Shown: piece by piece, positions 8,536 to 17,424 of the stretch | How the letters are laid out: the number at the start of each line of letters is the position of its first letter | Position numbering within the stretch: position 1 is the stretch's first letter | Assembly (NCBI RefSeq): GCF_964218355.1 | Contig: NZ_CAXPMC010000009.1 | Coordinates: 1 to 64,000, forward strand | Source: Ferrovibrio sp964218355 | GTDB lineage: Bacteria > Pseudomonadota > Alphaproteobacteria > Ferrovibrionales > Ferrovibrionaceae | Length of the DNA: 64,000 bases | Direction of reading: 5' to 3' | Made by a program: the position numbers and the translations under genes | The notes under the pieces: model-generated | The model's database searches: none | Told to the model about the DNA's origin: nothing | The model's input: the letters and a program-made list of their open reading frames with translations, nothing else

Positions 8536-10080
8536 TCAGTGCAGGGCTTCGTCCGGCCGCAGCAGGAAGCCCGCCATCAGCCGGTCGACCGGCGCGAAAT
8601 CGTCGGTCAGCACAGGCAGGCCGTCGGCGGTGATCCGCGCCGCCAGATCGGCCGGCGGCCAGCGCAGCCAGATGCGCGGGAAGGGCTCGGTCGCGCGCAT
8701 CACCGGGGCCGGGCTCGCTTCGGTCAGTCCCAGCACGACGAAGGTGACACGGCCGCCGCGGCGCCGGCTTTCGTCGTCGAGCCAGACCTCCACCACCGGG
8801 AAATCCTGCTGCATCGTCTTGACCAGTGCGAAGGTGAAGCGCGGATCCTCGCTCTGGTCGATCACATTGATCGCATAGGCGCCGCCCGGTGCCAGCCGGC
8901 GCAGCAGCAGCTGGTGGAATTCGCGGGTCACCAGATGCGGCGGGATCGAGAAATCGTGGAAGGCGTCGCCGAGGATCAGGTCGAAACGCTGTCCGGCCGG
9001 CAGGCCGGCCAGCGTGCTGCGGGCATCGGCATGGATGATGCGCAGAGCCGGTGCCGCCACATCGAGCCACATGGCGTCGGCTGCCACACGGGTGACGGCG
9101 GGGTCGATCTCGGCCACCGTCAGGTCTGCGGCAGGAAAGCGCGCAGCCCAGGCCCGCGGCAGGGTGAAGGCCCCGCCCCCGATGAAATAGGCCTTCGGCG
9201 GCCGGCCCTGCAGCCGTGCCTCGGTGCGGCGGGCGACGAAGTCGAGATAGGGGCTGTAGAGCAGGGTGGGGTCGTCGCGGTCGTTGATGCTGTGGGCCAG
9301 ATGATCCAGCACCATGGCAGCCGAGGGCCGGCCGCTCTGCGGTGCGAAATCCACCACGCGGATGCAGTAATAGTCGCTCTCGGCCAGACAGGGGGCGGCG
9401 AAGCCCGGCTGCCGCGCCAGCCCGAAGCTGGCCAGCACCATCAGCCCGATCACCGGCGCGGCGACAAAGCTCTTGCGGCCGCGCAGCCAGAACAGCACGG
9501 CAAAGGCAAGATACAGCGCCGCCACCGCCAGCAGGGTGCCGGCCGAGCCGATCCAGGAGATGAACAGGTAGCCGGCTGCCAGTGTGCCGAGGATGCTGCC
9601 GGCGGCGCCCAGTGCGAACATGCGGCCGATCACGGGGCCCTGCTGCTGCGGCATATCGTCGATGGCCAGCTTGGTCAGCACCGGCGAGACCACGCCGACG
9701 AACAGGCTGGGCAGCAGGAAGACGCCGCCGGCCAGCAGGACGATCAGCAGCAGGGGCGGCGTGCCGCTCTCGCCGAGCCAGGCCGCCAGCAATCGCAGCA
9801 GCGGCCCGGCGCCGGCCGCCGTCAGCCCGGCCAGCGCCAGGGCTGCGGCGATGCCGCGCAATGCGGTCGCCGCGGCGATCTGCGGGGCCGCCAGCCGGCC
9901 GCCGATCCAGTGGCCGACCGACAGGCCGGCCAGCACCACGGCGATCACCGCGGTCCAGGTATAGAGCGACATGCCGACATAGGGGGCCAGCATGCGGCCG
10001 GCGACGATCTCGACGACCAGCGCGGCGGCGGAGGTAAGAAACAGGGTGAGGCCGTAAACGGCCTGCCGGTACCGGCTCAC
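8536..10080 (-). CDS. Fused membrane/spermidine synthase-like protein
   Basis: About 514 residues. The N-terminal 210 residues hold several transmembrane helices (LTLFLTSAAALVVEIVAGRML onward), as in the 'fused MFS/spermidine synthase' family. The C-terminal half is a Rossmann methyltransferase-like spermidine-synthase fold (PKAYFIGGGAFTLPRA, VAEIDP, HADARSTL, DLILGDAFHDF). Actual polyamine synthase activity is uncertain for this family. I place the start at a GTG (10080), 29 bp after the stop of soxW; the open frame extends further upstream, but that part is the shadow of soxW. It may be the last gene of the sox transcription unit by position only. Confidence 0.78.
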   Translation of the reverse strand: MSRYRQAVYGLTLFLTSAAALVVEIVAGRMLAPYVGMSLYTWTAVIAVVLAGLSVGHWIGGRLAAPQIAAATALRGIAAALALAGLTAAGAGPLLRLLAAWLGESGTPPLLLIVLLAGGVFLLPSLFVGVVSPVLTKLAIDDMPQQQGPVIGRMFALGAAGSILGTLAAGYLFISWIGSAGTLLAVAALYLAFAVLFWLRGRKSFVAAPVIGLMVLASFGLARQPGFAAPCLAESDYYCIRVVDFAPQSGRPSAAMVLDHLAHSINDRDDPTLLYSPYLDFVARRTEARLQGRPPKAYFIGGGAFTLPRAWAARFPAADLTVAEIDPAVTRVAADAMWLDVAAPALRIIHADARSTLAGLPAGQRFDLILGDAFHDFSIPPHLVTREFHQLLLRRLAPGGAYAINVIDQSEDPRFTFALVKTMQQDFPVVEVWLDDESRRRGGRVTFVVLGLTEASPAPVMRATEPFPRIWLRWPPADLAARITADGLPVLTDDFAPVDRLMAGFLLRPDEALH

Positions 10081-10109
10081 AACATCTCGCAGGGCAGAAT
10101 GAGCAAGGC

Positions 10110-10715
10110 TCAGTTGATGGGCGTGCCCGCGGCAATGGCCTTGCCCAGGGCATCGCCATGCTGCGCCAGATAGGCCGGAAATTCCATCTTTTCGTATGCC
10201 CTGTCGGCCACGAACCGGAACATCGCCAGAAAGGCCGGGGGTGGCAGCAGGCCGCGCATGCGGGCGGAGGCGGCATCCCGCACCGTGGTGGCGGCCTTCG
10301 TCGGCGGCAGGAAAAACAGGGTCGGGGTTGCGGCCACGGCCCATTTGCGCGCCATGTCCTTTTCGGGCAGAGCCCTGCCGTCGAGGTCGGTGACCTCGCG
10401 GGCGCCGAACATGTTGAGCTGGATCATCTCGAAATGCTTGCGGATGTAGCCGGCAATGACCGGGCTGGCGAGGTGCTTCTCGTGCATCTCGGCGCAGAAG
10501 ATGCAGCCGCGCTGCTCGAAACTCAGCACCACCCGCTTGCCCTTCGCCGCGGCATCCTCGATGTCCTGGTTGAGATCGAGAAAGCTGTCCAGCAGCCAGT
10601 CCTGCACATGCAGGCCGTCGTCATTCAGGCGGGCCGCGCGCGCCAGGGCGGGGGCAAGCGCGAGGGTGGCAGGCAGGGCTAGCAGCGAGCGGCGGGTAAG
10701 ACGGGGACGGATCAT
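10110..10715 (-). CDS. soxW: SoxW-like periplasmic thioredoxin
   Basis: 201 residues. The N-terminus has a twin-arginine-like signal (TRRSLLALPATLALAPALARA). The rest is a thioredoxin fold with the redox motif CIFC near residue 69 and a cis-proline region ATPTLFF. SoxW-type thioredoxins keep Sox proteins, notably the SoxY carrier cysteine, in the right redox state. The start at 10715 is preceded by GGAGG. It follows the DsrE-like gene by 19 bp and closes the sox cluster. Confidence 0.85.
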   Translation of the reverse strand: MIRPRLTRRSLLALPATLALAPALARAARLNDDGLHVQDWLLDSFLDLNQDIEDAAAKGKRVVLSFEQRGCIFCAEMHEKHLASPVIAGYIRKHFEMIQLNMFGAREVTDLDGRALPEKDMARKWAVAATPTLFFLPPTKAATTVRDAASARMRGLLPPPAFLAMFRFVADRAYEKMEFPAYLAQHGDALGKAIAAGTPIN

Positions 10716-10734
10716 GACAGGCCTCCAGCCCGGG

Positions 10735-11205
10735 TCACGGGCGCAGATGAATCCAGCCGCCGAGGCTGCGCTCGACGATTTCCGGCAGGCCGTTCGGCAC
10801 CACATGCACGTCGGGCAGCAGGTCGGCCGGTGTCTTGTGCAGGGTTTCCAGCGTGGCGCCGCAGGCGATGAACTCGACCTCCAGGGCCTGCAGGCTTTCG
10901 ATGCGCGGGGCTGCCGGGCTGGCATCCTTCAGCACGGCGGCGATGCCGGGGCCATAGGCGATCACCGCCAGCTTCACCTGCGCGGCGTCGTAGTATTTCT
11001 GGATATTGACGATATTGCTCAGCACCGCGTTGATCCGTTTCGGGTCGTCCTCGGCAAGGCTGATGACGATCCTGCGCGGGGCGTCGATGGTCGGCTGCGG
11101 GTCGGCGAATTTGCCGGACCGCTCGGCCGCCGCCGCGCCGCCACCGGGCCCAATGGCCAGCGCGATGGCCGCTGCAGCCAGCGCGACCAGGCATCTCCGG
11201 GTCAG
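10735..11205 (-). CDS. DsrE/DsrF-like periplasmic protein of the sox cluster
   Basis: A DsrE-family fold: RIVISLAEDDPKRINAVLSNI, VKLAVIAYGPGI, a single cysteine in IACGATLETL, and a C-terminal NGLPEIVERSLGGWIHLRP. Proteins like this occur in sox clusters and may bind sulfur or a thiol. The start is unclear. The signal peptide (RRCLVALAAAAIALAIGPGGGAAAA) follows a CTG at 11205 that overlaps the soxD stop as CTGA; the nearest in-frame ATG (11295) would overlap soxD by 94 bp and place a long tail before the signal. I give the CTG start because of the signal peptide; an ATG-only annotation would extend to 11295. Confidence 0.72.
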   Translation of the reverse strand: MTRRCLVALAAAAIALAIGPGGGAAAAERSGKFADPQPTIDAPRRIVISLAEDDPKRINAVLSNIVNIQKYYDAAQVKLAVIAYGPGIAAVLKDASPAAPRIESLQALEVEFIACGATLETLHKTPADLLPDVHVVPNGLPEIVERSLGGWIHLRP

Positions 11206-11882
11206 TCGCTGGTCTTCTGGGTGGGCGTCACGCCCAGCCGTGCGGCGAGGTCGCTGGTGATTCTGGGCGGAGTCTTGCGGCAGTTGGTCATGCATGTGTC
11301 GGGTTTCACATCCGGCCGGGGGTCGCCACCGACGATGAAGCCGTCGCGGTTCGGCAGTTTCACCTTGCGCAGCCCCTCGGCATCCAGGTCCTTGTCGGCC
11401 GGCCACAGGTCGGCCTGATTGAGCAGCCAGGCCACGATGGAATAGGTGTCGTCAGGGGTCAAGGTCTGTGCCGCGCCGAAAGGCATGGCGCGGCGGATGT
11501 AGTCGAACAGGCCCGGCGCATGCGGCCAGTAGCTGTCGATGGTCTTGCGCGGATCTTCCGATTTCAGCGTGCCCTTGCCACCGATCAGTTCGGGATAGCG
11601 GCCGGCGCCTTCGGCGAATTCGCCATGGCAGGCGGCGCATTGCGCCATGTAAAGCTCCTCGCCTTTCTCCACCGTGCCGCTGCCCGGCGGCAGGCCGGCG
11701 CCATCCGGGCCGCGCACGTCGATGTCCCAGCCGGCAATCTGCTCCCGGGTGGCGGGCTTGCCGATGCCGAAGGGCTTGTGTGCCCTGTCCTGCGCCCTGT
11801 CCTGCGCAAGGACCGGCGGGGCGGCAGACAGGGCGATGGCCAGGCCGCCAAGGAGGGCGAGGGCCTTAAGCGATCTGGACAT
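11202..11882 (-). CDS. soxD: SoxD, cytochrome c subunit of sulfane dehydrogenase
   Basis: 226-residue periplasmic cytochrome c with an N-terminal signal peptide (ALALLGGLAIALSAAPPVLA) and one haem motif CAACH. SoxD transfers electrons from SoxC during oxidation of the SoxY-bound sulfane sulfur. The start at 11882 has GAGG at 7-nt spacing and overlaps soxC by 17 bp; an upstream ATG at 11897 is less well placed. An imperfect repeat DRAQDRAH lies just after the signal. Many SoxD proteins carry two haem domains; only one CxxCH is seen here, so this is the short form. Confidence 0.88.
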   Translation of the reverse strand: MSRSLKALALLGGLAIALSAAPPVLAQDRAQDRAHKPFGIGKPATREQIAGWDIDVRGPDGAGLPPGSGTVEKGEELYMAQCAACHGEFAEGAGRYPELIGGKGTLKSEDPRKTIDSYWPHAPGLFDYIRRAMPFGAAQTLTPDDTYSIVAWLLNQADLWPADKDLDAEGLRKVKLPNRDGFIVGGDPRPDVKPDTCMTNCRKTPPRITSDLAARLGVTPTQKTSD

Positions 11883-13155
11883 TTTCGACCTCGCCATCGG
11901 GTTTCACCCGCCAGGTGTGGATGGAATTCTTGTGGTAGATCGAGTTGAGCCCGCGTGCCGCCCGCAGCGCTTCGATGGTCGGCTGTACATAGCCGCTCTC
12001 GTCCGTGGCGCGGCTCTGCAGCAGCATCGGCCGGCCATCCCATTGCAGAGGCAGGCGGAAGCGGGTCAGCGCCCGCGACAGGACCGGGCTCTGCAGTTCG
12101 GCGGTCTTCCAGTTCATGCCGCCATCGATGCTGACATCCACCTTCCTGATCTTTCCGTAGCCCGACCAGGCGATGCCGCGGATCTCGTAGAAGCCCTTGC
12201 CGAATTTCATCGGCTTTTCCGGACAGGGTGACGTGATCACCGAATTCGCCTCCTGCACGAAGGTGAACTGCCGCGCTTTTCCGTCCGGCATCAGGTCGGT
12301 GTATTTCGAGGTTTCCTCGCGGTGGTGCCAGGGCTGGTCACCCAGCTTGATGCGGCGCAGCCACTTGATGTTGACGTTGCCTTCCCAGCCAGGCACCAGC
12401 AGGCGCAGCGGATAGCCGTTCTCGGGCCGGATGCGCTCGCCATTCTGCGAATAGGCGACGATGATGTCGTCCATCGCCTTCGCCAGCGGGATGCTGCGGG
12501 TCATCGCCGCGGCATCGGCGCCTTCGGCCAGCAGCCATTTCGCGGCCTTCTGCACGCCCACCTCGGCCAGCAGGGTCGACAGCTTTACGCCGGTCCATTC
12601 GCAGCAATGCACCATGCCATGGCTGAACTGCACGCCATCCATCTGCGCGCCTTTCCATTCCATGCCGCCATTGGCCGGGCATTCGAGGAAATGGATGCGG
12701 CTGACCGAAGGAAAGCGCATCAGTTCGTCCATGGTGAAGATCAGCGGCCGGTCGACCAGTCCGTGGATCATCAGCCGGTGCCGCTCCGGGTCGATCACCG
12801 GCACGCCGCCGTGATGGCGTTCGAAGCACAGGCCATTCGGCGTGATGATGCCGTCGAGATCCTGGATCGGCGTGAAGTTGATCGAGGATTCCTCCGTCGC
12901 GGTCAGCCAGCCGACATTGCGGCGGACCACATCCTTCTCGAATGCCGAGGGCACCCCGTAGGGATGTGCGGTGACGCCTTCGCCCAGATACTGCATCCAT
13001 TCCGGAATGTTGGGCGGCAGGTTGTCGTCGCCGGCCGCCATCGCCTCGCCGATGCCGGCGCCTCCCAGCAGGGTCATGCCGCCGGCCGCGGCCGAACGGG
13101 TCAGGAAGCTGCGTCGCGAGGGGCCTGCGGGCATTGGTCTGGTCGGTTTCTGCAT
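11866..13155 (-). CDS. soxC: SoxC, molybdopterin sulfane dehydrogenase subunit
   Basis: 429 residues. A Tat signal (SRRSFLTRSAAAGGM) is followed by an oxidoreductase molybdopterin-binding domain with the expected cysteine ligand in RIHFLECPANGG and the downstream dimerisation domain (GIAWSGYGKIRKVDVSIDGG). It forms the Sox(CD)2 complex with SoxD, removing six electrons from SoxY-bound sulfane. Its presence means complete oxidation of thiosulfate to sulfate without obligatory sulfur globules. The start at 13155 has GAGGAGG upstream; the open frame before it lacks protein-like sequence. Confidence 0.93.
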   Translation of the reverse strand: MQKPTRPMPAGPSRRSFLTRSAAAGGMTLLGGAGIGEAMAAGDDNLPPNIPEWMQYLGEGVTAHPYGVPSAFEKDVVRRNVGWLTATEESSINFTPIQDLDGIITPNGLCFERHHGGVPVIDPERHRLMIHGLVDRPLIFTMDELMRFPSVSRIHFLECPANGGMEWKGAQMDGVQFSHGMVHCCEWTGVKLSTLLAEVGVQKAAKWLLAEGADAAAMTRSIPLAKAMDDIIVAYSQNGERIRPENGYPLRLLVPGWEGNVNIKWLRRIKLGDQPWHHREETSKYTDLMPDGKARQFTFVQEANSVITSPCPEKPMKFGKGFYEIRGIAWSGYGKIRKVDVSIDGGMNWKTAELQSPVLSRALTRFRLPLQWDGRPMLLQSRATDESGYVQPTIEALRAARGLNSIYHKNSIHTWRVKPDGEVENVQIA

Positions 13156-13186
13156 GCTCGTTTCCTCCTCCTGCCGGCCCGGCCGT

Positions 13187-14896
13187 TCAGCCGGCAATGC
13201 CGCTCGGGTCGGCGCCACGTACCGTCACGCTGCGGTTTTCCGGTATCTTCACGGTTTTCTGCGCGGCGATGTATTTCCCCACCAGGTCGTAGACCGGCGG
13301 GCCCTCGGTGCCTTCGTTGATCGAGGCCCAGCCGGCCACCGTGTAGGTCTTCGCTGGATCGACGGCCTGGCCGCTGCGCAGCAGCGTCATGTTCGAGATG
13401 CGCTGGCCGATCGGCTTGCCGACATCGATGGTGTAGGCAAGGCCGCCGACCCGCACCATGTCGCCGCCCTGCTGGTAATAGGGATCCGGGTTGAACAGGT
13501 TGTCGGCCACATCTTCCAGCACGGTCCTGAGATATTCGCCGGTCATCTGGGTGCGGTAGACATTCGGGTAGGTGATCGCCGTCTGCGAATAGAGGGCATC
13601 GCCGGTGATCGGCTGGCCGGGCAGCAGGGTGGCGCCCCAGCGGAAACCGGGCGACAGCGCGATCTCGGCATCGCGTCCGTCGATCAGCGCCTGGCAGATC
13701 AGGTCGTCGAAGGTGCCGTTGAAATTGCCGCGGCGGTACAGCAGCGAATCCGCCGTGCCATAGACCTTGTCGATCACGCCCCTATGCGGGGCCCGGATGC
13801 CGTCGATCAGCCTTGCCATGGCCGGGTCCGGTGCGATGGCATCGGCGAAGACCGGGATCAGCCGGAAGCGCCAGCCGGCCACCTTCCTGTCCTTCACGTC
13901 GAGATCGAGCCGGGCGAGGAACTTGCCATGACTGCCGGGTGCCACCAGCAGCGTCCTGCCGACGATCACTGGCTCCGGAATCGCGTCATGGGTATGGCCG
14001 GTCAGGATCACGTCGATGCCCGCCACCCGGGCCGCCAGCTTGCGGTCGACATCGAAACCGTTATGGCTCAGCAGCACGACGAGGTCGGCGCCCTTGGCGC
14101 GGGCGGCATCGACATGCTCCTGCACTTTCTCTTCATCGATGCCGAAGGACCAGTCCGGGATCATGTAGCGCGGGTTGGCGATCGGCGTGTAGGGGAAGGC
14201 CTGACCGATCATCGCGATCTTCACGCCACCGCGCTCGAAGAATTTCGTCGCCTCGAAAACCGGGTCGCCGAAGCCGGTATCCTTCACGTTGCCGCAGAGG
14301 AAGGGGATTTTCATGCCCTCGGCCAGTTCCTTCACCCGGTCGGCGCCGTAGGTGAATTCCCAGTGCGCCGTCATGGCATCGACGCCCAGCGCCTCCATCA
14401 CCTGCACCATGTCGGCGCCCTTCGTGGCCAGCGAGGTATAGCTGCCCTGCCAGGTGTCGCCGCCATCCAGCAGCAGCGTGTTGCCCGGCCGCTCCGCCCG
14501 GATCGCTTTCACCAGCGTCGCCATATGGGCAACGCCGCCGAGCCGCCCGTAATCCTGTGCCAGCTGCACGAAGTCGGGATAGGCCAGGGCGTGGGCTTCG
14601 GGCGACGATGCCTTGATGCCGTATTTCTGCAGCAGATGCCGGCCGACCAGATGCGGCGGCAGGCCAAGCGCCTCGCCGACACCGATATTGACGCTGGGTT
14701 CGCGGAAATGCAGCGGCACCAGCTGGGCATGGATATCGGTGAAATGCAGCAGCGTGACCTGGCCCAGTGGCTGGAAGCGCAGCAGATCGGCCTGGGTGAT
14801 CCTCTGCGCGGCGGCGGCGGCGCCCAGCCGTGGCATGCCGCCCATGATGACGGCAGCCGCGGCACTGGCCTGCAGGATGTCGCGGCGGCTCAGCAT
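13187..14896 (-). CDS. soxB: SoxB, manganese-dependent sulfate thiol esterase
   Basis: 569 residues, the usual SoxB length. A Tat-like signal (LSRRDILQASAAAAVIMGG) is followed by a metallophosphoesterase domain with dimetal ligands in HFTDIHAQ, GGDTWQGSY, CGNV, LLSHNG and GHTHD, then a 5'-nucleotidase C-terminal domain. SoxB hydrolytically releases sulfate from SoxY-cysteine S-thiosulfonate. The start at 14896 lies 136 bp downstream of soxA, the widest gap within soxX-soxD, and the gap carries a strong hairpin. The open frame continues upstream to 15121 with no SoxB-like residues. Confidence 0.94.
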   Translation of the reverse strand: MLSRRDILQASAAAAVIMGGMPRLGAAAAAQRITQADLLRFQPLGQVTLLHFTDIHAQLVPLHFREPSVNIGVGEALGLPPHLVGRHLLQKYGIKASSPEAHALAYPDFVQLAQDYGRLGGVAHMATLVKAIRAERPGNTLLLDGGDTWQGSYTSLATKGADMVQVMEALGVDAMTAHWEFTYGADRVKELAEGMKIPFLCGNVKDTGFGDPVFEATKFFERGGVKIAMIGQAFPYTPIANPRYMIPDWSFGIDEEKVQEHVDAARAKGADLVVLLSHNGFDVDRKLAARVAGIDVILTGHTHDAIPEPVIVGRTLLVAPGSHGKFLARLDLDVKDRKVAGWRFRLIPVFADAIAPDPAMARLIDGIRAPHRGVIDKVYGTADSLLYRRGNFNGTFDDLICQALIDGRDAEIALSPGFRWGATLLPGQPITGDALYSQTAITYPNVYRTQMTGEYLRTVLEDVADNLFNPDPYYQQGGDMVRVGGLAYTIDVGKPIGQRISNMTLLRSGQAVDPAKTYTVAGWASINEGTEGPPVYDLVGKYIAAQKTVKIPENRSVTVRGADPSGIAG

Positions 14897-14996
14897 GACG
14901 GTGCTTTCTGGTTGTTGTGTCGGGGGCAGGCGCTGCGCATCTCGCTGGACTCCGGAATGCAGGATCACCAGTAAAATTATGTACAAACTGGAAACA

Positions 14997-15021
14997 CGGC
15001 CGCCCCGGAAAGGGGCGGCCG
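14997..15021 (-). terminator. Strong hairpin between soxA and soxB
   Basis: A 10-bp perfect GC stem (CGGCCGCCCC / GGGGCGGCCG) around a 5-nt loop, 11 bp after the soxA stop. No clean U-tract follows, so partial termination or 3'-end protection is more likely than full termination. Confidence 0.5.
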
Positions 15022-15032
15022 CTTCTACTGTG

Positions 15033-15896
15033 TCAGCGGCGGACGCTGGGCGCTTCGGACGACAGGCCGTTGCCGCGCCAGGCGACGTAGAGTTCGAGAT
15101 TGGTGTATTCGTCGGAACCACGCGGGAAAGGCTCGGCGCGGACTTCCTGGTTGCAGCCCTCGAAGCGGCGATGCAGCGAGCCGAAGGACTGCCATTTCAG
15201 GCGGTAGGTCGGATAGCCGTTCGACTGGCCCTGGCTGAGATTCTCGACGCCGATGCTGTTGCCGGCATTCTGCTCGTGGCACTGGGCGCAGGCGATGTCC
15301 ATCTGGCCGCGGCGGGTATAGTAGAATTCCTTGCCCTTTTCGAAGAAGGGCGCGGCAGGACCATCCACCTTCACGCTGATCGGCAGGCCGCGCGACTGGT
15401 ATTCGACGAAGGCGGTCAGGCCGAGCAGCGGCTTGGAATCCCACCGCAGCGCCGGCGCCTTCATGAATTCGGTGCGGCACAGGTTGATGCGGTGCTCGAT
15501 GGCCGCCAGCTTGCCGGTCTTCGGTTCGAATTTCGGGTAGGCAACGGCCACGCCCTTCATGCTCTTGCCGTCGGCGCCGTGGCAGGAGGCGCAGGACTTG
15601 CCGGCGGCGCCCTCCACCTTGGCCCATTCCGCTTCGCCGTCCTGCACGGCCAGCATGCCGGGATTCTCGAACTCGTCGTCCTGCATCGCCTGGGTTTCCG
15701 GCGAGGCGAAAACATAGCCCGAGATCTTCTCGCCGACGATGAACTTGGCGAATTTCGGATTGGCCTTGTACTGGGCAATCGGATCGCCGCTGTCGGCCAT
15801 CGCCTTGTCCTTCGACTGCTCGATGCCGCAGGCGGCAAGGCCGGCGGCGATTGCCAGCGCGGCGGTGGCGGTCAGGAGCTTGCTGGTCCCGGTCAT
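15033..15896 (-). CDS. soxA: SoxA, dihaem cytochrome c
   Basis: 287 residues with an N-terminal signal (LLTATAALAIAAGLAAC; the end resembles a lipobox). Two haem motifs are present, CASCH and CAQCH, plus the conserved cysteine of FEGCNQEVR that becomes the modified haem ligand and catalytic persulfide. With SoxX it joins thiosulfate oxidatively to SoxY. The start at 15896 has GGGGGAA upstream. Many SoxA proteins keep only the C-terminal haem; this one retains both. Confidence 0.94.
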   Translation of the reverse strand: MTGTSKLLTATAALAIAAGLAACGIEQSKDKAMADSGDPIAQYKANPKFAKFIVGEKISGYVFASPETQAMQDDEFENPGMLAVQDGEAEWAKVEGAAGKSCASCHGADGKSMKGVAVAYPKFEPKTGKLAAIEHRINLCRTEFMKAPALRWDSKPLLGLTAFVEYQSRGLPISVKVDGPAAPFFEKGKEFYYTRRGQMDIACAQCHEQNAGNSIGVENLSQGQSNGYPTYRLKWQSFGSLHRRFEGCNQEVRAEPFPRGSDEYTNLELYVAWRGNGLSSEAPSVRR

Positions 15897-15933
15897 TGTT
15901 CCCCCTAGTTCGGTGTCGCGGCGGTCACGCGGC

Positions 15934-16260
15934 TCAGGCGACGGTGAGCGGTTCGCTCGCCTTGTAGACACTGCCGTCGTCGTCGGTCCAGGCGAAATCC
16001 ATGGTGCCGCTTTCGCTGCACTTGAAGAAGAAGCTGATATAGGGATTGGCCGAGATGGCCGGCTCCAGCTTCGCCTCGAAGACCGGCTTGCCGTTGAAGG
16101 CGACGGTCATCTTGTTGATGATCTTGCGCGGGATGACCTGGCCTTTCGAATCCTTGCGCTGGCCGGATTCCATCGGATGCGGCACGAGGGTCTTGATCTC
16201 GACGATGTCGCCCTTCTTGGCGTCCTTGGGCAGGCGGATTTTCGGTTTGATGTCGGCCAT
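15934..16260 (-). CDS. soxZ: SoxZ, sulfur carrier partner
   Basis: 108-residue immunoglobulin-like protein (IKTLVPHPMESGQRKD, NPYISFFFKCSESGTMDFAWTDDDG), almost exactly the family length. It forms the SoxYZ heterodimer that presents the SoxY swinging arm to the other Sox enzymes. It has no signal peptide and is presumably carried to the periplasm with Tat-exported SoxY. It lies between soxY and soxA with about 40-bp gaps. Confidence 0.95.
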   Translation of the reverse strand: MADIKPKIRLPKDAKKGDIVEIKTLVPHPMESGQRKDSKGQVIPRKIINKMTVAFNGKPVFEAKLEPAISANPYISFFFKCSESGTMDFAWTDDDGSVYKASEPLTVA

Positions 16261-16302
16261 GGCGGTTTTCCTTTTGCTGTTCGGTGGGGCGGGGCAGGCG
16301 GA

Positions 16303-16770
16303 TCAGCCGCCGCAGCCGCCGATGGTGACCTTGACCTCGCGGGCGGCGGTCCAGGCGCTGCCATCGCTCATCACCGCCACCGCGATGACATTCTGGGTTT
16401 CCGCCATGCGCATGCGGAATTCCACCTCGGCCTTGCCGCTGGCCGGGGTCAGCCTGAAGCTGGCCACGCCCGGCTGCGGGTTCTGGTCGGACACGACATG
16501 GATTTCCTTCACGTAGTCCGCATCGGTCATCGGGCTGTCGACAGTGATGCGGACCGGCACGGTGTTGCCGTTCTCGGCGATCTCCTGGGTCTTGATCTGC
16601 ACCTTGCCGGCCTTCGGCGCGGCCTTGACCAGGTCGGACAGCAGCTTTTTGGCGGAATCGGGTGTCGCCTCGGCGCTGAGCGGCACCAGGGTGACGGCAA
16701 GGCCGCCGAGGCCGAGGGTGGCCACGGCCCGGCGGCGGCTGATCCCGGTATGGGTGATGGGGTGGGTCAT
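16303..16770 (-). CDS. soxY: SoxY, covalent sulfur carrier
   Basis: 155 residues. A twin-arginine signal (ISRRRAVATLGLGGLAVTLVP) precedes the SoxY domain, and the protein ends in the diagnostic GGCGG arm whose cysteine carries the sulfur intermediates. All Sox reactions take place on this residue. The start at 16770 is preceded by GGAG; the alternative at 16791 adds only seven residues. Confidence 0.95.
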   Translation of the reverse strand: MTHPITHTGISRRRAVATLGLGGLAVTLVPLSAEATPDSAKKLLSDLVKAAPKAGKVQIKTQEIAENGNTVPVRITVDSPMTDADYVKEIHVVSDQNPQPGVASFRLTPASGKAEVEFRMRMAETQNVIAVAVMSDGSAWTAAREVKVTIGGCGG

Positions 16771-16810
16771 GACAGGGGCTCCAGTTCGCATGGCGCGGGG
16801 AAACGCGGGG

Positions 16811-17302
16811 TCACTTCAGGCTGGACAGGTAGGCGACCAGGTCTTCGACCTGTTCGGCGCTCAGCATCGGCTTGCCGGCAACTCTGTCGTCGACGCGGTG
16901 CAGTCCGGTCACCCGATAGTAGGCCGGCATGATGGTCAGCTCGTTGACGGTTTTCGGATTGATGATGCGCAGCCGGATCTCGGCGGCGCTGAGGCGGCTG
17001 CCGACCTCGGTCAGGTCGGGACCGACATTGCCGATGCGGAACTCGACCTCCGGGATCGGCAGGCGGTGGCAGATCACGCAGTTGCCCTGGCCGCTGGTGA
17101 TGGCCCATTTGCGTCCCTGGGCCGGATCGCCCGGCTTGCCGGTCAGCGGCTTCTCGACCGCATAATCCTTGATCACATAGGGGGTGAGGCCGGGCTCGCG
17201 CACTTCCTGCGCGGCAGCCGGGCCGGCAGTCAGGACAGCCAGGGCCGCGGCGGCAAACAGGCCGGCGGTGCGTCGATCAGGCATGCGTCGGTGCAGGCGC
17301 AT
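16811..17302 (-). CDS. soxX: SoxX, monohaem cytochrome c
   Basis: 163 residues with a signal peptide (TAGLFAAAALAVLTAGPAAAQ), one haem motif CVICH and the distal methionine region NELTIMPAYYR. It forms SoxAX with SoxA. The start at 17302 has GGGAGGAA upstream and is the first gene of the soxXYZABCD order. The 122-bp region before it (17303-17424) turns AT-rich at 17371-17412, which is the likely promoter region; it includes an inverted repeat CCAC-N9-GTGG near 17391-17407. Confidence 0.93.
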   Translation of the reverse strand: MRLHRRMPDRRTAGLFAAAALAVLTAGPAAAQEVREPGLTPYVIKDYAVEKPLTGKPGDPAQGRKWAITSGQGNCVICHRLPIPEVEFRIGNVGPDLTEVGSRLSAAEIRLRIINPKTVNELTIMPAYYRVTGLHRVDDRVAGKPMLSAEQVEDLVAYLSSLK

Positions 17303-17424
17303 CGTTCCTCCCTCTGTATCTGCCGTCCTGCCGGGGCGGACAGCGCAGCTCGTCCGGCTGCTTGCAGCCGAATCCATATCAAAGTTATTCCACAATACAC
17401 AAGTGGTAATTTTTCCGGGGCGGG

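Noticed and set aside
15033..15896. SoxA as a lipoprotein
   Set aside because: The LAAC box is present, but SoxA proteins are normally soluble periplasmic cytochromes with cleaved signals; I note it only as a possibility.
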